Assembly (NCBI GenBank): GCA_964426135.1
Contig: CAYRPN010000113.1
Span: 1-19,247, forward strand
Origin: CAYRPN01 sp964426135
GTDB taxonomy: Bacteria; Planctomycetota; Phycisphaerae; Phycisphaerales; Phycisphaeraceae
Direction: 5' to 3'
DNA: 19,247 nucleotides
Position 1 is the first letter of the stretch, and every line of letters starts with the position of its first letter. The position numbers were made by a program, and so were the translations under genes. Under the pieces are notes generated by a model. It saw only the letters and a list, made by a program, of their open reading frames with translations. It ran no database searches and was not told the DNA's origin. This document shows, piece by piece, positions 6,921 through 14,920 of this stretch.

Positions 6921-8333
6921 ATGTCCAACGCACCACTAATGCTCAGCGTTTCCGGCCTTCGCGGCCTGATCGGTCAATCGCTCACGCCGTCGGTCGCGGC
7001 GCGGTTCGGCGCCGCGTTCGGTTCGTGGCTCACGGCGCAGAAGCGCGCCGGCGGAAGCACCGGCGCGCCGCACGTCGTACTCGGTCGTGACAGCCGACCG
7101 AGCGGCCAACTCGTGGAGTGCGCCGCCGTCAGCGGGCTTCTGTCGGTGGGCTGCCGGGTCACCACACTGGGCATCGTCACCACGCCCACCACGGCGATCA
7201 TGACCGAGCACCTGCACGCCGACGGCGGCATGGTCATCACCGCCAGCCACAACCCGATCATCTGGAACGGCATCAAGTGTCTGCGTCACGACGGCGTCGC
7301 GCCTCCGCCGGAGGAGGCGAACGAGATCATTCGCCGGTTCAAGAGCGATGACGTGCAGTTTGTGCCCGTCGAGGCATTGAAATCCGCTTCGCACAACGCC
7401 GACGCCAATCGCGTGCATCTGGATCGCGTGCTGCCGCAGGTCGATGTCGCGGCCATCCGCAAGGCGAAGCTCAAGTGCGTGGTCGACAGCGTCCACGGCG
7501 CCGGCGGCGCGGCGGCGGCGCTGCTGCTGCGCGAACTGGGCGTGGAGCTCGTGCATCTCTACGCCGAGCCGACGGGCCTCTTCCCGCACACGCCTGAACC
7601 CTTGCGCGAGAATCTCACCGAGCTTGCCGCGGCGGTGAAGAAGCACGGCGCGCACGTGGGCTTTGCGCAGGATCCCGATGCGGATCGCCTCGCCCTGGTC
7701 GACGATCGCGGCGAGTACATCGGCGAGGAATACACGCTGGCGCTGACGGTGGAGCATGTGCTGAAGAGAGGGACCAAGGGACCGAGCGACCGAGCGACCA
7801 AGGGGTCGAGGCACGTCGCCGCGAATCTGTCGACCAGCCGCATGCTCGACGACATCGCGGCGAAGCACGGCGCGATCGTGCATCGCACGGCGGTCGGCGA
7901 GGCGAACGTGGCCGCGGCGATGCGCAGGCACGGCGCGATCATCGGCGGCGAGGGCAACGGCGGCGTGATTTTGCCGCCGGTCACGTTCGTGCGCGACAGC
8001 ATCACGGGCATGGCGCTCGTCCTGGAAATGCTGGCGACGCGCGGCAAGGCGCTCAGCACGATCGTCGGCGAGATTCCGCGCTACGCCATCGTGAAGGACA
8101 AGGTCGCTTTCGATGCCGCGGTCGCGTCGCGGCTGGTGCCGGCGCTGAAGGAGACATTCGCCAGCCAGAAGATCGATCTGCAGGACGGCGTGCGCATCGA
8201 CTGGCCCGACCGCTGGGTGCATGTGCGCCCCAGCAACACCGAGCCGATCATGCGGCTCATCGCCGAGGCTCCGCGCGATGAGGATGCGAAAGCGATCATC
8301 GCGCAGGTGCGGGCGGCGCTCGGATTGAAGTGA
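6921..8333 (+). CDS. glmM: Phosphoglucosamine mutase/phosphomannomutase family protein
   Basis: This alpha-D-phosphohexomutase interconverts hexose-6-phosphate and hexose-1-phosphate; as GlmM it would make glucosamine-1-phosphate for peptidoglycan and lipopolysaccharide precursors. Motifs are complete over 470 residues: SVSGLRGLIG at the N-terminus, active-site phosphoserine S109 in ITASHNP, metal loop DPDADR with D251, D253 and D255, sugar-binding GGEGNGG, and phosphate-binding RPSNTEP near the C-terminus. Distinguishing GlmM from ManB/Pgm needs a phylogeny, so the symbol is a best guess. Residues about 282-297 (after VEHVLKR) are an in-frame octamer-repeat insertion before the strand HVAANLSTSR. 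The ATG at 6921 starts right after a pyrimidine-rich stretch with no Shine-Dalgarno. It converges on the small lipoprotein gene, 33 bases away. Confidence 0.88.
   Translation: MSNAPLMLSVSGLRGLIGQSLTPSVAARFGAAFGSWLTAQKRAGGSTGAPHVVLGRDSRPSGQLVECAAVSGLLSVGCRVTTLGIVTTPTTAIMTEHLHADGGMVITASHNPIIWNGIKCLRHDGVAPPPEEANEIIRRFKSDDVQFVPVEALKSASHNADANRVHLDRVLPQVDVAAIRKAKLKCVVDSVHGAGGAAAALLLRELGVELVHLYAEPTGLFPHTPEPLRENLTELAAAVKKHGAHVGFAQDPDADRLALVDDRGEYIGEEYTLALTVEHVLKRGTKGPSDRATKGSRHVAANLSTSRMLDDIAAKHGAIVHRTAVGEANVAAAMRRHGAIIGGEGNGGVILPPVTFVRDSITGMALVLEMLATRGKALSTIVGEIPRYAIVKDKVAFDAAVASRLVPALKETFASQKIDLQDGVRIDWPDRWVHVRPSNTEPIMRLIAEAPRDEDAKAIIAQVRAALGLK
7768..7807. repeat. Five-unit octamer array inside the phosphohexomutase gene
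   Basis: Units gagggacc, aagggacc, gagcgacc (twice) and aaggggtc fill 40 bases in 8-base steps. The array is translated in frame as a Gly/Thr/Lys/Ser/Arg-rich loop. It is the shortest of the three intragenic arrays. Confidence 0.75.
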
Positions 8334-8366
8334 TCGCGGCGATCGCGGCACGGCTCGCCGGGCGAC

Positions 8367-8870
8367 TCATCCCACGGTGATCAGCGACATCGTTTCCAGT
8401 CGCTTCCCGATTGCCGGCGCAAAGGTCACGCGCAGTGCCACGCGCTGCAGCGTCGGCAACTGGTCCACTTCAAGGCGGAAAAGATAGGCGCGGGTGACGG
8501 GATCGTAGAATTCCTGGTTGGCCTCGCGGGTGAGCATGTCCAGCTTCCAACTGAAAACCTTCTGCGATTCAATGAGCTGGCCCTGCCGGTTGACGGCGAA
8601 GACTTCAAACTGGAACGTGCCCACGGCCTTGATGGTGTCTTTCAATTCGTCCTGAAACTCGACGCGCGATTCGAGCAGAATCTGCTTGTCCAGTTGCACG
8701 AATCGCGTGGAAGGCAGCAACCGCATCTGCACCGGTCCGATCTGCCAGGCAGTGGTCCCGGTCGGCGTGCCGTTCTGGCGCGGGACAGCCGGTTCTCCCT
8801 TCATGATGCAGCCTGCGGCACAGGCGAGGAAGCCGAAGCAGCACAACATGGCGAATCGCTGAATCCCCAT
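8367..8870 (-). CDS. Small predicted lipoprotein of unknown function
   Basis: The function is not recognised. The 167-residue product begins MGIQRFAMLCCFGFLACAAG and then Cys21. This is a signal peptide with an acceptable but atypical lipobox (Ala-Ala-Gly-Cys), suggesting lipid attachment after export. The mature part is mostly beta, with aromatic and hydrophobic alternation (VGTFQFEVFAVNRQGQLI, then LDMLTREANQEFYDPVTRAYLFRLEV) and no cysteine pairs, repeats or membrane segment. The start at 8870 is chosen because AAGG lies 9 bases upstream. The frame also opens at ATG 8876 and TTG 8906, which would lengthen the signal peptide. The gene is convergent with the phosphohexomutase. The fold is reminiscent of small immunoglobulin-like envelope lipoproteins, but this is only an impression. 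Confidence 0.8.
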   Translation of the reverse strand: MGIQRFAMLCCFGFLACAAGCIMKGEPAVPRQNGTPTGTTAWQIGPVQMRLLPSTRFVQLDKQILLESRVEFQDELKDTIKAVGTFQFEVFAVNRQGQLIESQKVFSWKLDMLTREANQEFYDPVTRAYLFRLEVDQLPTLQRVALRVTFAPAIGKRLETMSLITVG

Positions 8871-8973
8871 CTGCATCACCTTAAATCTGGCGGCGTGCTT
8901 GAGCAAGGCCCGGCTGCGGACTCGCAGGGCTTTTCAAATCTCCATTTCCGGATAGGTAGTGGATCACCGGTTT

Positions 8974-9090
8974 GAACACAAAGGACACAAAGCCACGAAG
9001 GACACTAAGAATTTCTCAGAGAATCAAGCCCTTTCATCTTCCTCTTCGTGACCTTCGTGCTTTTGTGTTCTTTGTGTTCTTTGTGATTCC
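8974..9090. repeat. Inverted nonamer repeat pair, copy 1
   Basis: The left side (8974 to about 9012) is made of units such as acacaaagg and ccacgaagg. The right side (about 9042-9090) has the complementary ttcgtgacc and ttgtgttct units in 9-base steps. The pair is imperfect. The same family recurs at 16417-16548 with better matching arms. This explains much of the 330-base gene-free stretch 8871-9200; 9091-9200 shows nothing recognisable. Confidence 0.75.
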
Positions 9091-9200
9091 AGGGAAGAAC
9101 CATTTGTCTGCGAGACCTGAAAAGCGCGGCGACGGAAACGCTGAGGATGAAGCGTCCGGCGTCGTTGCCGGGTTCACGCGCATTTCGAGATTCGCGCGCT

Positions 9201-11930
9201 TCACTTTTCACCCTGCAGCCCGAACTTCAGCGAGTCCAGGTTCATCAGGCCGCCGGCTTTGGATGGATGCGTGAAGACGACGTGCAGCGCGGTGATGCCC
9301 TGGTGTTTCAAGGGCACGGAGAGTTCGGTCCACGTTTCCCAGCCACCGGTGGGCTTGACCTCGACGCTGGCGAGCAGCTTGCCGTCGGGCTTGTCCGCCC
9401 GGAACTCGATGCCGCCGCCGACACCGCCGCTGGCGACGCGACAGGTGATTTTCTCGACGTTGGTGAGGTTGATGCGATCGAAGCGGGCGAAGTGGCCGTG
9501 GTTGATCGCGCCGAGGAACACGCCGCCGCCGGCGGTTTTGCCGCCGAGTTTCTGCGGACCGTGGATGCCGTCGGCGGATTCCGCCTCGATGGTCGGAAGC
9601 CGAACGGTCACGCTGCCGCGCCCCGTCAGCGGTCCGACGGGGCCGCCGCCGCTGTCGGTGTAAGTCGCCTCAAGGACAAACCCCGCGCCGCCGGTGGCCG
9701 CGGATTTGGGCAGGGGGATGGCGCCGAAGACGCCTTTGACGGTTTGCGCGGTCGCGGCGTCGGGTTTCATGTCGAAGATCCACGCGACCATCTGCCGCGT
9801 CTGCTCCATCGTGTGCTGGCTGTGCGGCAGCATGTGCGCCTGCACGCCCCAGACCCCGCCGGAACCCTTGATCACGCGCTCGGCGGCCAGTTCGAGCGCC
9901 TTGGCATCGCCCTTGTATTTCTGGGCGATCTCCAGCAGCGCGGGCCCGACCACCCGGCGATCCGGCGCGTGGCAGTTGAAGCAGTCGCTGCGCTTCATCA
10001 GTTGCAGGCCCGGCGGATCGTCGCTGCCGGAGCCGGCGCTCTTGAGCGCGGCGGTCACCACGGTGCGCGGCCCCATCGCGGCGTCTTCGTAGTCGGACGT
10101 TCCGTCCTCCGCGTCCGTGATGGCGACCTTGAAATGCACGGAGCGCTGCGGATCGACGAAATCGCCCTCGCGCGGCGATTCAAACTTCACCACCGGCGGC
10201 GCGTTGCCCACCAGCACCGGAACCGCCGCCGTCGATGACGCACCATGCGGATCGGTGACCGTGAGTTCCACGGTGTAAACACCGGCCTGATCGAAGCTGA
10301 CCGTGGGATTCGCCTCGTTCGACAACTCGCGTTCGATCGTCTTCGGCGCTGCCACCGGTGCGCCGGCGGGCTGAGCGGCGCCGGTCGGTGCCGCGGCCTG
10401 CGGCACGGTGCTGATCGCCCGCCAGCGGTAAGTGAGTTTGTCCTTCGTGTCCTTGTCGCTGGTGCCGGCACTGCTCAGCGCGACTTTCAGCGGCGCCTTG
10501 CCGATGTTGTTGGTGGCGCCGGCCTTGGCGATCGGCGCTCGGTTGCCGCGTTCGTAGGTGATGTGCAGCAGGCGCGAGTCCGCATTGGGCCCCCAGCCCG
10601 CGCCGAACTCGAGCATGTAAAGCGTGCCATCCGGCGCGAACTTGAAATCGCACGGACGCTTGAACGCAAGTTTGGGCACGAACGGTTCAATGCCGACGAG
10701 ATTGGAGTCCTTGTCGAGCCGCGCCCACTTCAGGAACGGTCGCTGCCAGTCGTAGATGATGAGGCAGTTGTCGAAGTGAGCGGGAAAGCCGTGTGCCGCG
10801 TGAGCCTTGGGATCATGGTGATAAACCGGGCCGGCGCAGGCGGTGCGTCCGCCCTTGCCGAGCATGGGGAATTCCTTGGAATCGCCGTACGGGTAATAAA
10901 TCCACGCGGGCTGGGCGGGCGGCAGTTCCTTGGCGCCGGTGTTGTTGGGGCCTTCGTTGATGGGCTTGGCGGGATCGAATTTGGCGCCGACTTTTTTCGT
11001 GGCGAAGTCGTAATCGAAGTAGGGCGCGTTGGGTCCGACGAAATAGGGCCAGCCGAAGTTGCCGGCTTTTTTCGCCTGGTTGATCTCGTCATAACCCCGG
11101 CTGCCGCGCGGGCCGTCGCCGCCGGAGTCGGGGCCGACCTCGCCCCAGTAGACGTAGCCGGTGCGCGGATCGACATTCATCTTCCATGGGTTGCGGCAGC
11201 CCATCACGAAAATCTCAGGCCGCCCCTTGGAGCCATCCTTGGGAAACAGGTTGCCGTCGGGAATGGTGTAGCTGCCCTCGGGCGTGGGCTTGATGCGGAT
11301 GATCTTGCCGCGCAGGTCGTGCGTGTTGGCGGAGGATTTCTGCGCGTCCCACGGCTCGCGACCGGCCCTCTCATCGATGGGCGCGAAGCCTTCCGAATCG
11401 CCGTGTGGATGCGTATTGTCGCCGGTGGAAAAATAGAGCGAACCATCCGGCCCGAACGCCATCGACCCCGCGTGATGGCAGCATTCCTTGCGCTGCTCCT
11501 CGAACTTCAGCAGCCGCTTTTCGCTGCTCATGTCCAGCTTGTCGCCGACGATGTTGAATCGGCTGATGTACTGTCCGGAGAAATCCTTGGGCGAGTATTG
11601 AAAGTACACCCATCCGTTCTTCGCGAAGTCCGGATCGAGCGCGACGCCGAGCAAGCCGTTCTCCTGATCGGTGAAGACGGGAATCTCGCCGACGTCGACA
11701 AGCTGCTTCGCGTCCGGCTTCCACGCCTTCACCTTGCCGCGCAGCTCGATGAGAAAGAGCCGACCGTCCGGCGCCAGATCAATCTCCAGCGGCTGCGGCA
11801 TGCCGGCGGCAAGCTCGGTGAACTCGAAACGGTCGTCATCGAACGGCGATGGGTCGGCGGCGATGCACGGCATCGCGCCCCAAAGCAGTGGCAGCAACAG
11901 GGTGACAAGCGTGCGGCATGAAAAGTGCAT
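9201..11930 (-). CDS. Secreted PQQ-type sugar dehydrogenase-like protein with PKD, cytochrome c and CBM6-like domains
   Basis: The 909-residue protein has a signal peptide (LVTLLLPLLWGAMPCIAA, cleavage near 25). A six-bladed glucose/sorbosone dehydrogenase propeller follows (about 30-455: ENGLLGVALDPDF, HHAGSMAFGPDGSLYFSTGD, LRGKIIRIKP, FVMGCRNPWKMNVDP, NFGWPYFVG). A PKD-type domain covers about 460-575 (APIAKAG, then YTVELTVTDPHGASS). A cytochrome c domain has haem motif CFNCH at 650-654 and likely distal ligand M700 in HMLPH. A C-terminal CBM6-like beta-sandwich covers about 775-905 (IEAESADGI, GWETW). It probably oxidises a sugar or polyol in the periplasm and passes electrons to its own haem. 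Whether PQQ is bound is not shown. The start has AAGGGA about 8 bases upstream. It stands alone, with an IS element inserted 145 bases upstream. Confidence 0.9.
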   Translation of the reverse strand: MHFSCRTLVTLLLPLLWGAMPCIAADPSPFDDDRFEFTELAAGMPQPLEIDLAPDGRLFLIELRGKVKAWKPDAKQLVDVGEIPVFTDQENGLLGVALDPDFAKNGWVYFQYSPKDFSGQYISRFNIVGDKLDMSSEKRLLKFEEQRKECCHHAGSMAFGPDGSLYFSTGDNTHPHGDSEGFAPIDERAGREPWDAQKSSANTHDLRGKIIRIKPTPEGSYTIPDGNLFPKDGSKGRPEIFVMGCRNPWKMNVDPRTGYVYWGEVGPDSGGDGPRGSRGYDEINQAKKAGNFGWPYFVGPNAPYFDYDFATKKVGAKFDPAKPINEGPNNTGAKELPPAQPAWIYYPYGDSKEFPMLGKGGRTACAGPVYHHDPKAHAAHGFPAHFDNCLIIYDWQRPFLKWARLDKDSNLVGIEPFVPKLAFKRPCDFKFAPDGTLYMLEFGAGWGPNADSRLLHITYERGNRAPIAKAGATNNIGKAPLKVALSSAGTSDKDTKDKLTYRWRAISTVPQAAAPTGAAQPAGAPVAAPKTIERELSNEANPTVSFDQAGVYTVELTVTDPHGASSTAAVPVLVGNAPPVVKFESPREGDFVDPQRSVHFKVAITDAEDGTSDYEDAAMGPRTVVTAALKSAGSGSDDPPGLQLMKRSDCFNCHAPDRRVVGPALLEIAQKYKGDAKALELAAERVIKGSGGVWGVQAHMLPHSQHTMEQTRQMVAWIFDMKPDAATAQTVKGVFGAIPLPKSAATGGAGFVLEATYTDSGGGPVGPLTGRGSVTVRLPTIEAESADGIHGPQKLGGKTAGGGVFLGAINHGHFARFDRINLTNVEKITCRVASGGVGGGIEFRADKPDGKLLASVEVKPTGGWETWTELSVPLKHQGITALHVVFTHPSKAGGLMNLDSLKFGLQGEK

Positions 11931-12075
11931 TCAAGGTTCCCTTGTCGAAAGCAGAACAACGCAACGGCGAAAACTCGGCCGTGTTTGCGGTCCTATGTTC
12001 TTGTCATTGGAGGCGTCAGGGTTGCAGAGGCGTGTGCCGGTTGCGGGACTAGAGCGTTCCCAACGCATTCGTAGC

Positions 12076-12100
12076 GGGTGCCATGCAACGCCGTCAACCA
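12076..12100 (+). repeat. IS left terminal inverted repeat
   Basis: These 25 bases are the exact reverse complement of 13598-13622. Outward, the end contains TTGACG on the - strand, a -35-like hexamer pointing toward the dehydrogenase gene. The spaced -10 candidate (TACGAA) is poor. Confidence 0.9.
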
Positions 12101-12135
12101 ATTGTGACGGATTCACAACCTTTATCGAAAGAAAA

Positions 12136-12183
12136 AGCTCCTTTCCGATGATGAGTTTGAGGCCTCGACATCTGAAAGGAGCT
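12136..12183 (+). promoter_or_regulatory. Hairpin sequestering the transposase ribosome binding site
   Basis: agctcctttc at 12136-12145 pairs perfectly with gaaaggagct at 12174-12183. The second arm contains the Shine-Dalgarno GGAG (12178-12181), which is 7 bases before the transposase ATG at 12189. Transcripts entering from outside the IS would fold and hide the site, while an internal transcript starting after the left arm would not. This is the fold-back control known for IS10 and IS50. Here it is inferred from sequence alone. Confidence 0.7.
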
Positions 12184-12188
12184 CAACA

Positions 12189-13604
12189 ATGGCAAGGATG
12201 CTGCCACGCGCGATCGACGCGCTTACATCGTATCGGAGCCAGTTGCTTGCGGCCTTGAGGATTCTCCTCGAGGCCCCCCTTTTTCGAACGACCCCTCGCG
12301 CGATGATCGGCGAGTGCGATGGTCGCCGCGCATGCTCGTCGTCGCGGCGGTGCTGATGAGCTGGCTGCCGCAGCCGACGCTGCGCCGGCGGTTCAGCGCC
12401 GCGTGGGACGCGCTGGCGACGCTGTTCCCCGGGCGTCGCCGGGCGGGACGCAGTTACCAGGGCTTCAGTCAGGCGCTCCTGACGCAGTCGCCGGCCGTGC
12501 TCAGGGCGGTCGAAGCGCAGCTGCGACAGCAGACGTGCGAACTCCTGGGGCCGCGCTGGACGATCTTCGGCTACGAAGTGTTCAGCGTCGATGGCACGCG
12601 CGTCCGGCTGCCGCGCACGCAGGAAATCCAAGAAGCCTTCGGCACCGGCGGAAAGGACGGCGCCATGCCGCAGGCCACGCTCACCACGCTGCTGCACATG
12701 GGCAGCCCCCGGGGCGGAGTCACCTTCGACTACCGCGTCGGTCCTGCCCCCGGGGGCCGACGCCAGCGAGCGCCATCACCTGCGGGCCATGGCCCACCGT
12801 CTGCCCGCCGGCGCCTTGCTCGTCGCCGACGCCGGATTCACCGGCTACAACCTGTTGCGCCATCTGATCGACTCCGGCCGGCACATCCTCATCCGCGCCG
12901 GCGCCAACGTCTCTCTCCTGCGGAAGCTCGGATTCGACGTCGAGGAAAAGCAGGACACCGTCTACCTCTGGCCCGCCGACGCCCGTCGGCGCGGAGACCA
13001 TCCGCTGGTCCTGCGCCTCATCCGCTTGCGCGACGACAAGCCGCGACCGAGGCGTCGCGGTCGCAAGAGCAAATCCAAACCGCGCTGCATGAGCCTGCTC
13101 ACCGATCTCTCCCGCGCGAAACTCTCGATCAGCCAGGCCCGCGAGATGTATCGCCGACGCTGGGAAAGCGAGACGTTCTACCGCGCCCTCAAGCAGACCA
13201 TGAACAAAACGAAGATGCTCAGCCGGTCGCCCGCCCAGGCTGCTCTGGAACTGCGCTGGACGATGGTGGGACTGTGGATGCTGCGCCTCTGGAACGCCGC
13301 CGCCTTGATCGGCCAAAAGCGCGATCCCCTGTGCGGCAGCGTCGCGCAGGCGCTCAGCATCATCGAAACACATCTGCGTCATCTGAGCGAAACTCCTCAG
13401 CGGGCTCGTTGGCGACTGTGGCGACAACTGGCAGACGCGCGACAGGACACCTACCGACGCAGGAAGAGCAAGCAGAGCCGGGACTATCCTCGCCAAAAGC
13501 AGAACCCGACCCAGCCGCCCACGAAGCCGAAACTGCGCAACGCCAATCGCGAGGAACGCGCTCGCGCAAGGCGAATTCTCAGCCAAATCGCGTGGGATGG
13601 TTGA
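12189..13604 (+). pseudogene. IS4-family transposase, reading frame broken twice
   Basis: This would be a DDE transposase that cuts and pastes the element. The start at 12189 (MARMLPRAIDALTSYRSQLL) has a strong GGAG site. The frame then closes, and homology continues in the -1 frame from about 12285-12320 (MLVVAAVLMSWLPQPTLRRRF, SYQGFSQALL, first Asp in FSVDGTRVRLPR). At C5G5 (12746-12755) homology moves by +1 back to the original frame. There it carries the second Asp (LLVADAGFTGYNLL) and the YREK signature (YRRRWESETFYRALK, with catalytic Glu), ending at 13604. The two shifts cancel: 1416 bases equal 472 codons. Candidate first slip site is C6T5 at 12274-12284. It is probably a decayed copy, but recoding or sequence errors in homopolymers are not excluded. 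Confidence 0.8.
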
Positions 13605-13622
13605 CGGCGTTGCATGGCACCC
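13598..13622 (-). repeat. IS right terminal inverted repeat
   Basis: These bases are the exact reverse complement of the left end at 12076-12100. They include the last codons and the stop of the transposase (stop at 13602-13604). The outermost 10 bases also belong to a dispersed 38-base repeat that continues outside the element. Confidence 0.9.
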
Positions 13623-13650
13623 AGCATCGTCGGAATGATGGACTACACCC
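13613..13650 (-). repeat. Dispersed 38-bp repeat at the IS right junction
   Basis: The reverse complement of 13613-13650 matches 19193-19230 at 37 of 38 positions. Ten bases are IS end and 28 are flank. See the other copy near the window end. Confidence 0.85.
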
Positions 13651-13682
13651 CAGGGCTATTCAATGCTTCTTGTGTGGGACAT

Positions 13683-13835
13683 CGCATGTAGGGTGGCCAC
13701 CGCATGTAGGGTGGCCACCGCCCACCATGAACGCGGGACAGCAAGAACCCACGAACGGTCGGGCCGGCGCAACGAAAGGGCAAGCGAAACGTGCAACTGA
13801 GAGCACAAGGCTCATCGTGGTGGGCGGTGCCCACC
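13683..13835. repeat. Tandem 18-mers and an inverted partner after the IS
   Basis: An 18-base unit starting cgcatgtaggg occurs twice in exact tandem at 13683-13700 and 13701-13718. Bases 13710-13727 reappear inverted at 13818-13835 with one mismatch, and the latter is itself a short hairpin (gtgggc, ggt, gcccac). The gap 13623-13883 contains no recognisable gene apart from these. Confidence 0.7.
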
Positions 13836-13883
13836 CGACGAATGCGCCGCTACACCACGATCGCCCGATGCCACCACAGACCA

Positions 13884-14576
13884 TCACTCCGTCTTCTTCG
13901 GCTCCTCGGTCTTTTTCTTGGGAGCGGCCTTGGTCGCAAGGGCGGTGCGCTGAGCTTCGGTAAGGACATCCTTGCTCACGGTCGCGTAGAACTCGTCGCG
14001 CAGTTTGTCGAGGTCCGCATCTTTCATGTCGTCGCTGGTCTTTTTGCCGGACTCGAGCGCCAGAGACTTGACCTTTGCTTTCTGGTCGTCGGTCAGTTCC
14101 GCCTTGCTGAACTTCACGCCCGCGCCGGTGTAGAAGTTGTAGCCGCGCGCGACCTGCCGATGCTCGGGCGAGAGTGACGCAAGAATCTTCTTCTTGTGCT
14201 CATCTTCGATCGCCTCGCGCGGAGCGCGGGCGGCCTTGAGGTCATCGCTCGCCTTCTTGGCGGCTGCTTTGTCGGTACCGGCCTTGGCGGCCTTGGAGGC
14301 GGCATCCAGTTCTTTCAGCTTCGCGCCGTTCGCATCGTCCCACGCCTTGATCGCCGCCGCGCGGGCCTTGAGCGCCTCTTCGTACTTCGCCTTGGCATCG
14401 CCTTCCAATTTGAGCTCGCGCGCCAGGAAGGCGTAGTAACCCTGGGCCGCCGACTTCTCCTTCGGCTTCTCCGCCTTCTTCGGCTCCTCCACCGCCAACG
14501 CGAAGGGCAGCGCCGCCGCCAACAGCAATGCCATGGCCCAGCCGCCGACAAACACTTGATTCAAAGAACGCTTCAT
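13884..14576 (-). CDS. Secreted Lys/Ala-rich helical protein, CpxP/Spy-like repeats
   Basis: The 230-residue product has a clear signal peptide (MKRSLNQVFVGG, then ALLLAAALPFALA, cleavage near residue 28). The rest is almost entirely charged helix. A coiled-coil-like Lys/Glu/Ala/Asp segment at about 30-135 is followed by motifs resembling the LTxxQ signature of periplasmic CpxP/Spy-type proteins (LSPEHRQVARGYNFY, LTDDQKAKVKSL, LTEAQRTAL). The C-terminus is Lys/Glu/Thr-rich. A role as an envelope chaperone or stress sensor is a guess from that resemblance. The start at 14576 has GGAGGT 8 bases upstream, the best ribosome site in the window. The open frame upstream to 14702 is rejected for lack of signal or site. 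It is divergent from the caspase-like gene. Confidence 0.82.
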   Translation of the reverse strand: MKRSLNQVFVGGWAMALLLAAALPFALAVEEPKKAEKPKEKSAAQGYYAFLARELKLEGDAKAKYEEALKARAAAIKAWDDANGAKLKELDAASKAAKAGTDKAAAKKASDDLKAARAPREAIEDEHKKKILASLSPEHRQVARGYNFYTGAGVKFSKAELTDDQKAKVKSLALESGKKTSDDMKDADLDKLRDEFYATVSKDVLTEAQRTALATKAAPKKKTEEPKKTE

Positions 14577-14761
14577 GGATGTGACCTCCGGACCGAAATC
14601 CGTGCGTCGCCGCGGCCGGTCCCTCCCGCGACGAAGAAAATGAACCTGCAAACGCCCGCGAAACCACCAGCAACAAAGTAACACGCGCGGACGGAAATGC
14701 AAAGCATGCTAGCGGCGTGATAGACGGGCCTGCCAGATTTTCCGGGGCCTTGCTCCCTCCT

Positions 14762-14815
14762 TCCGGGGAGAGGGTGGCCGAGTCCCCGGGGGACGAGGCC
14801 GGGTGAGGGTCGGGG
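14762..14815. repeat. GC-rich palindromic element in the divergent gap
   Basis: The 344-base gap 14577-14920 between two divergently transcribed secreted-protein genes contains this block. Its core is gtcccc, g, ggggac, flanked by ggccgag and gaggcc. The block resembles the 'ccctcaccc...ccctctcc' type of intergenic repeat seen in many genomes, read on the - strand. Similar wording (ccctcacccc...cctctccccc) occurs at about 2739-2760. Promoters for both genes must lie here but could not be placed. Confidence 0.45.
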
Positions 14816-14920
14816 TCGGAATGCCAGCCCCGTCTTAATGGGGAGACCTCCCGGCGAACCGAGTCAGATTCTCTGGCTGCATGGGTATAGTGATCTGACC
14901 CTCGAAGATTGGAACACCTG

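Larger units (their letters stand above)
12076..13622 (+). mobile_element. IS4-family insertion sequence, about 1.55 kb
   Basis: Perfect 25-bp terminal inverted repeats bound a single transposase gene. They start gggtgccatgc at 12076 and end gcatggcaccc at 13622. The right repeat overlaps the transposase stop codon. The three bases agc flank both ends (12073-12075 and 13623-13625). This is a possible short target duplication but weak, since IS4 elements usually make longer ones. The transposase belongs to the IS4 group by its DDE and YREK motifs. The element sits between the promoter side of the secreted dehydrogenase and a repeat-rich gap, and disrupts no recognisable gene. Confidence 0.88.

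Noticed and set aside
6936..8351. 471-codon open frame opposite the phosphohexomutase
   Set aside because: Codon shadow of a gene with complete catalytic motifs; composition is typical of antisense frames in GC-rich sequence.
10245..11921. 558-codon open frame opposite the secreted dehydrogenase
   Set aside because: No signal or motif; the opposite strand has signal peptide, propeller, haem motif and CBM.
12076..12104. Outward promoter from the IS left end toward the dehydrogenase gene
   Set aside because: The -35-like TTGACG is present in both ends, but the spaced -10 candidate matches poorly, so it is not listed as a promoter.
12720..13586. 288-codon open frame opposite the transposase
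   Set aside because: Antisense shadow; the + strand carries the DDE and YREK motifs.
13643..13887. Small - strand open frames (63 and 75 codons) after the IS
   Set aside because: They are translations of the tandem 18-mer and hairpin repeats with no ribosome site or homology.
14577..14702. Upstream extension of the helical secreted protein
   Set aside because: It would bury the signal peptide; GGAGGT sits just before the ATG at 14576.
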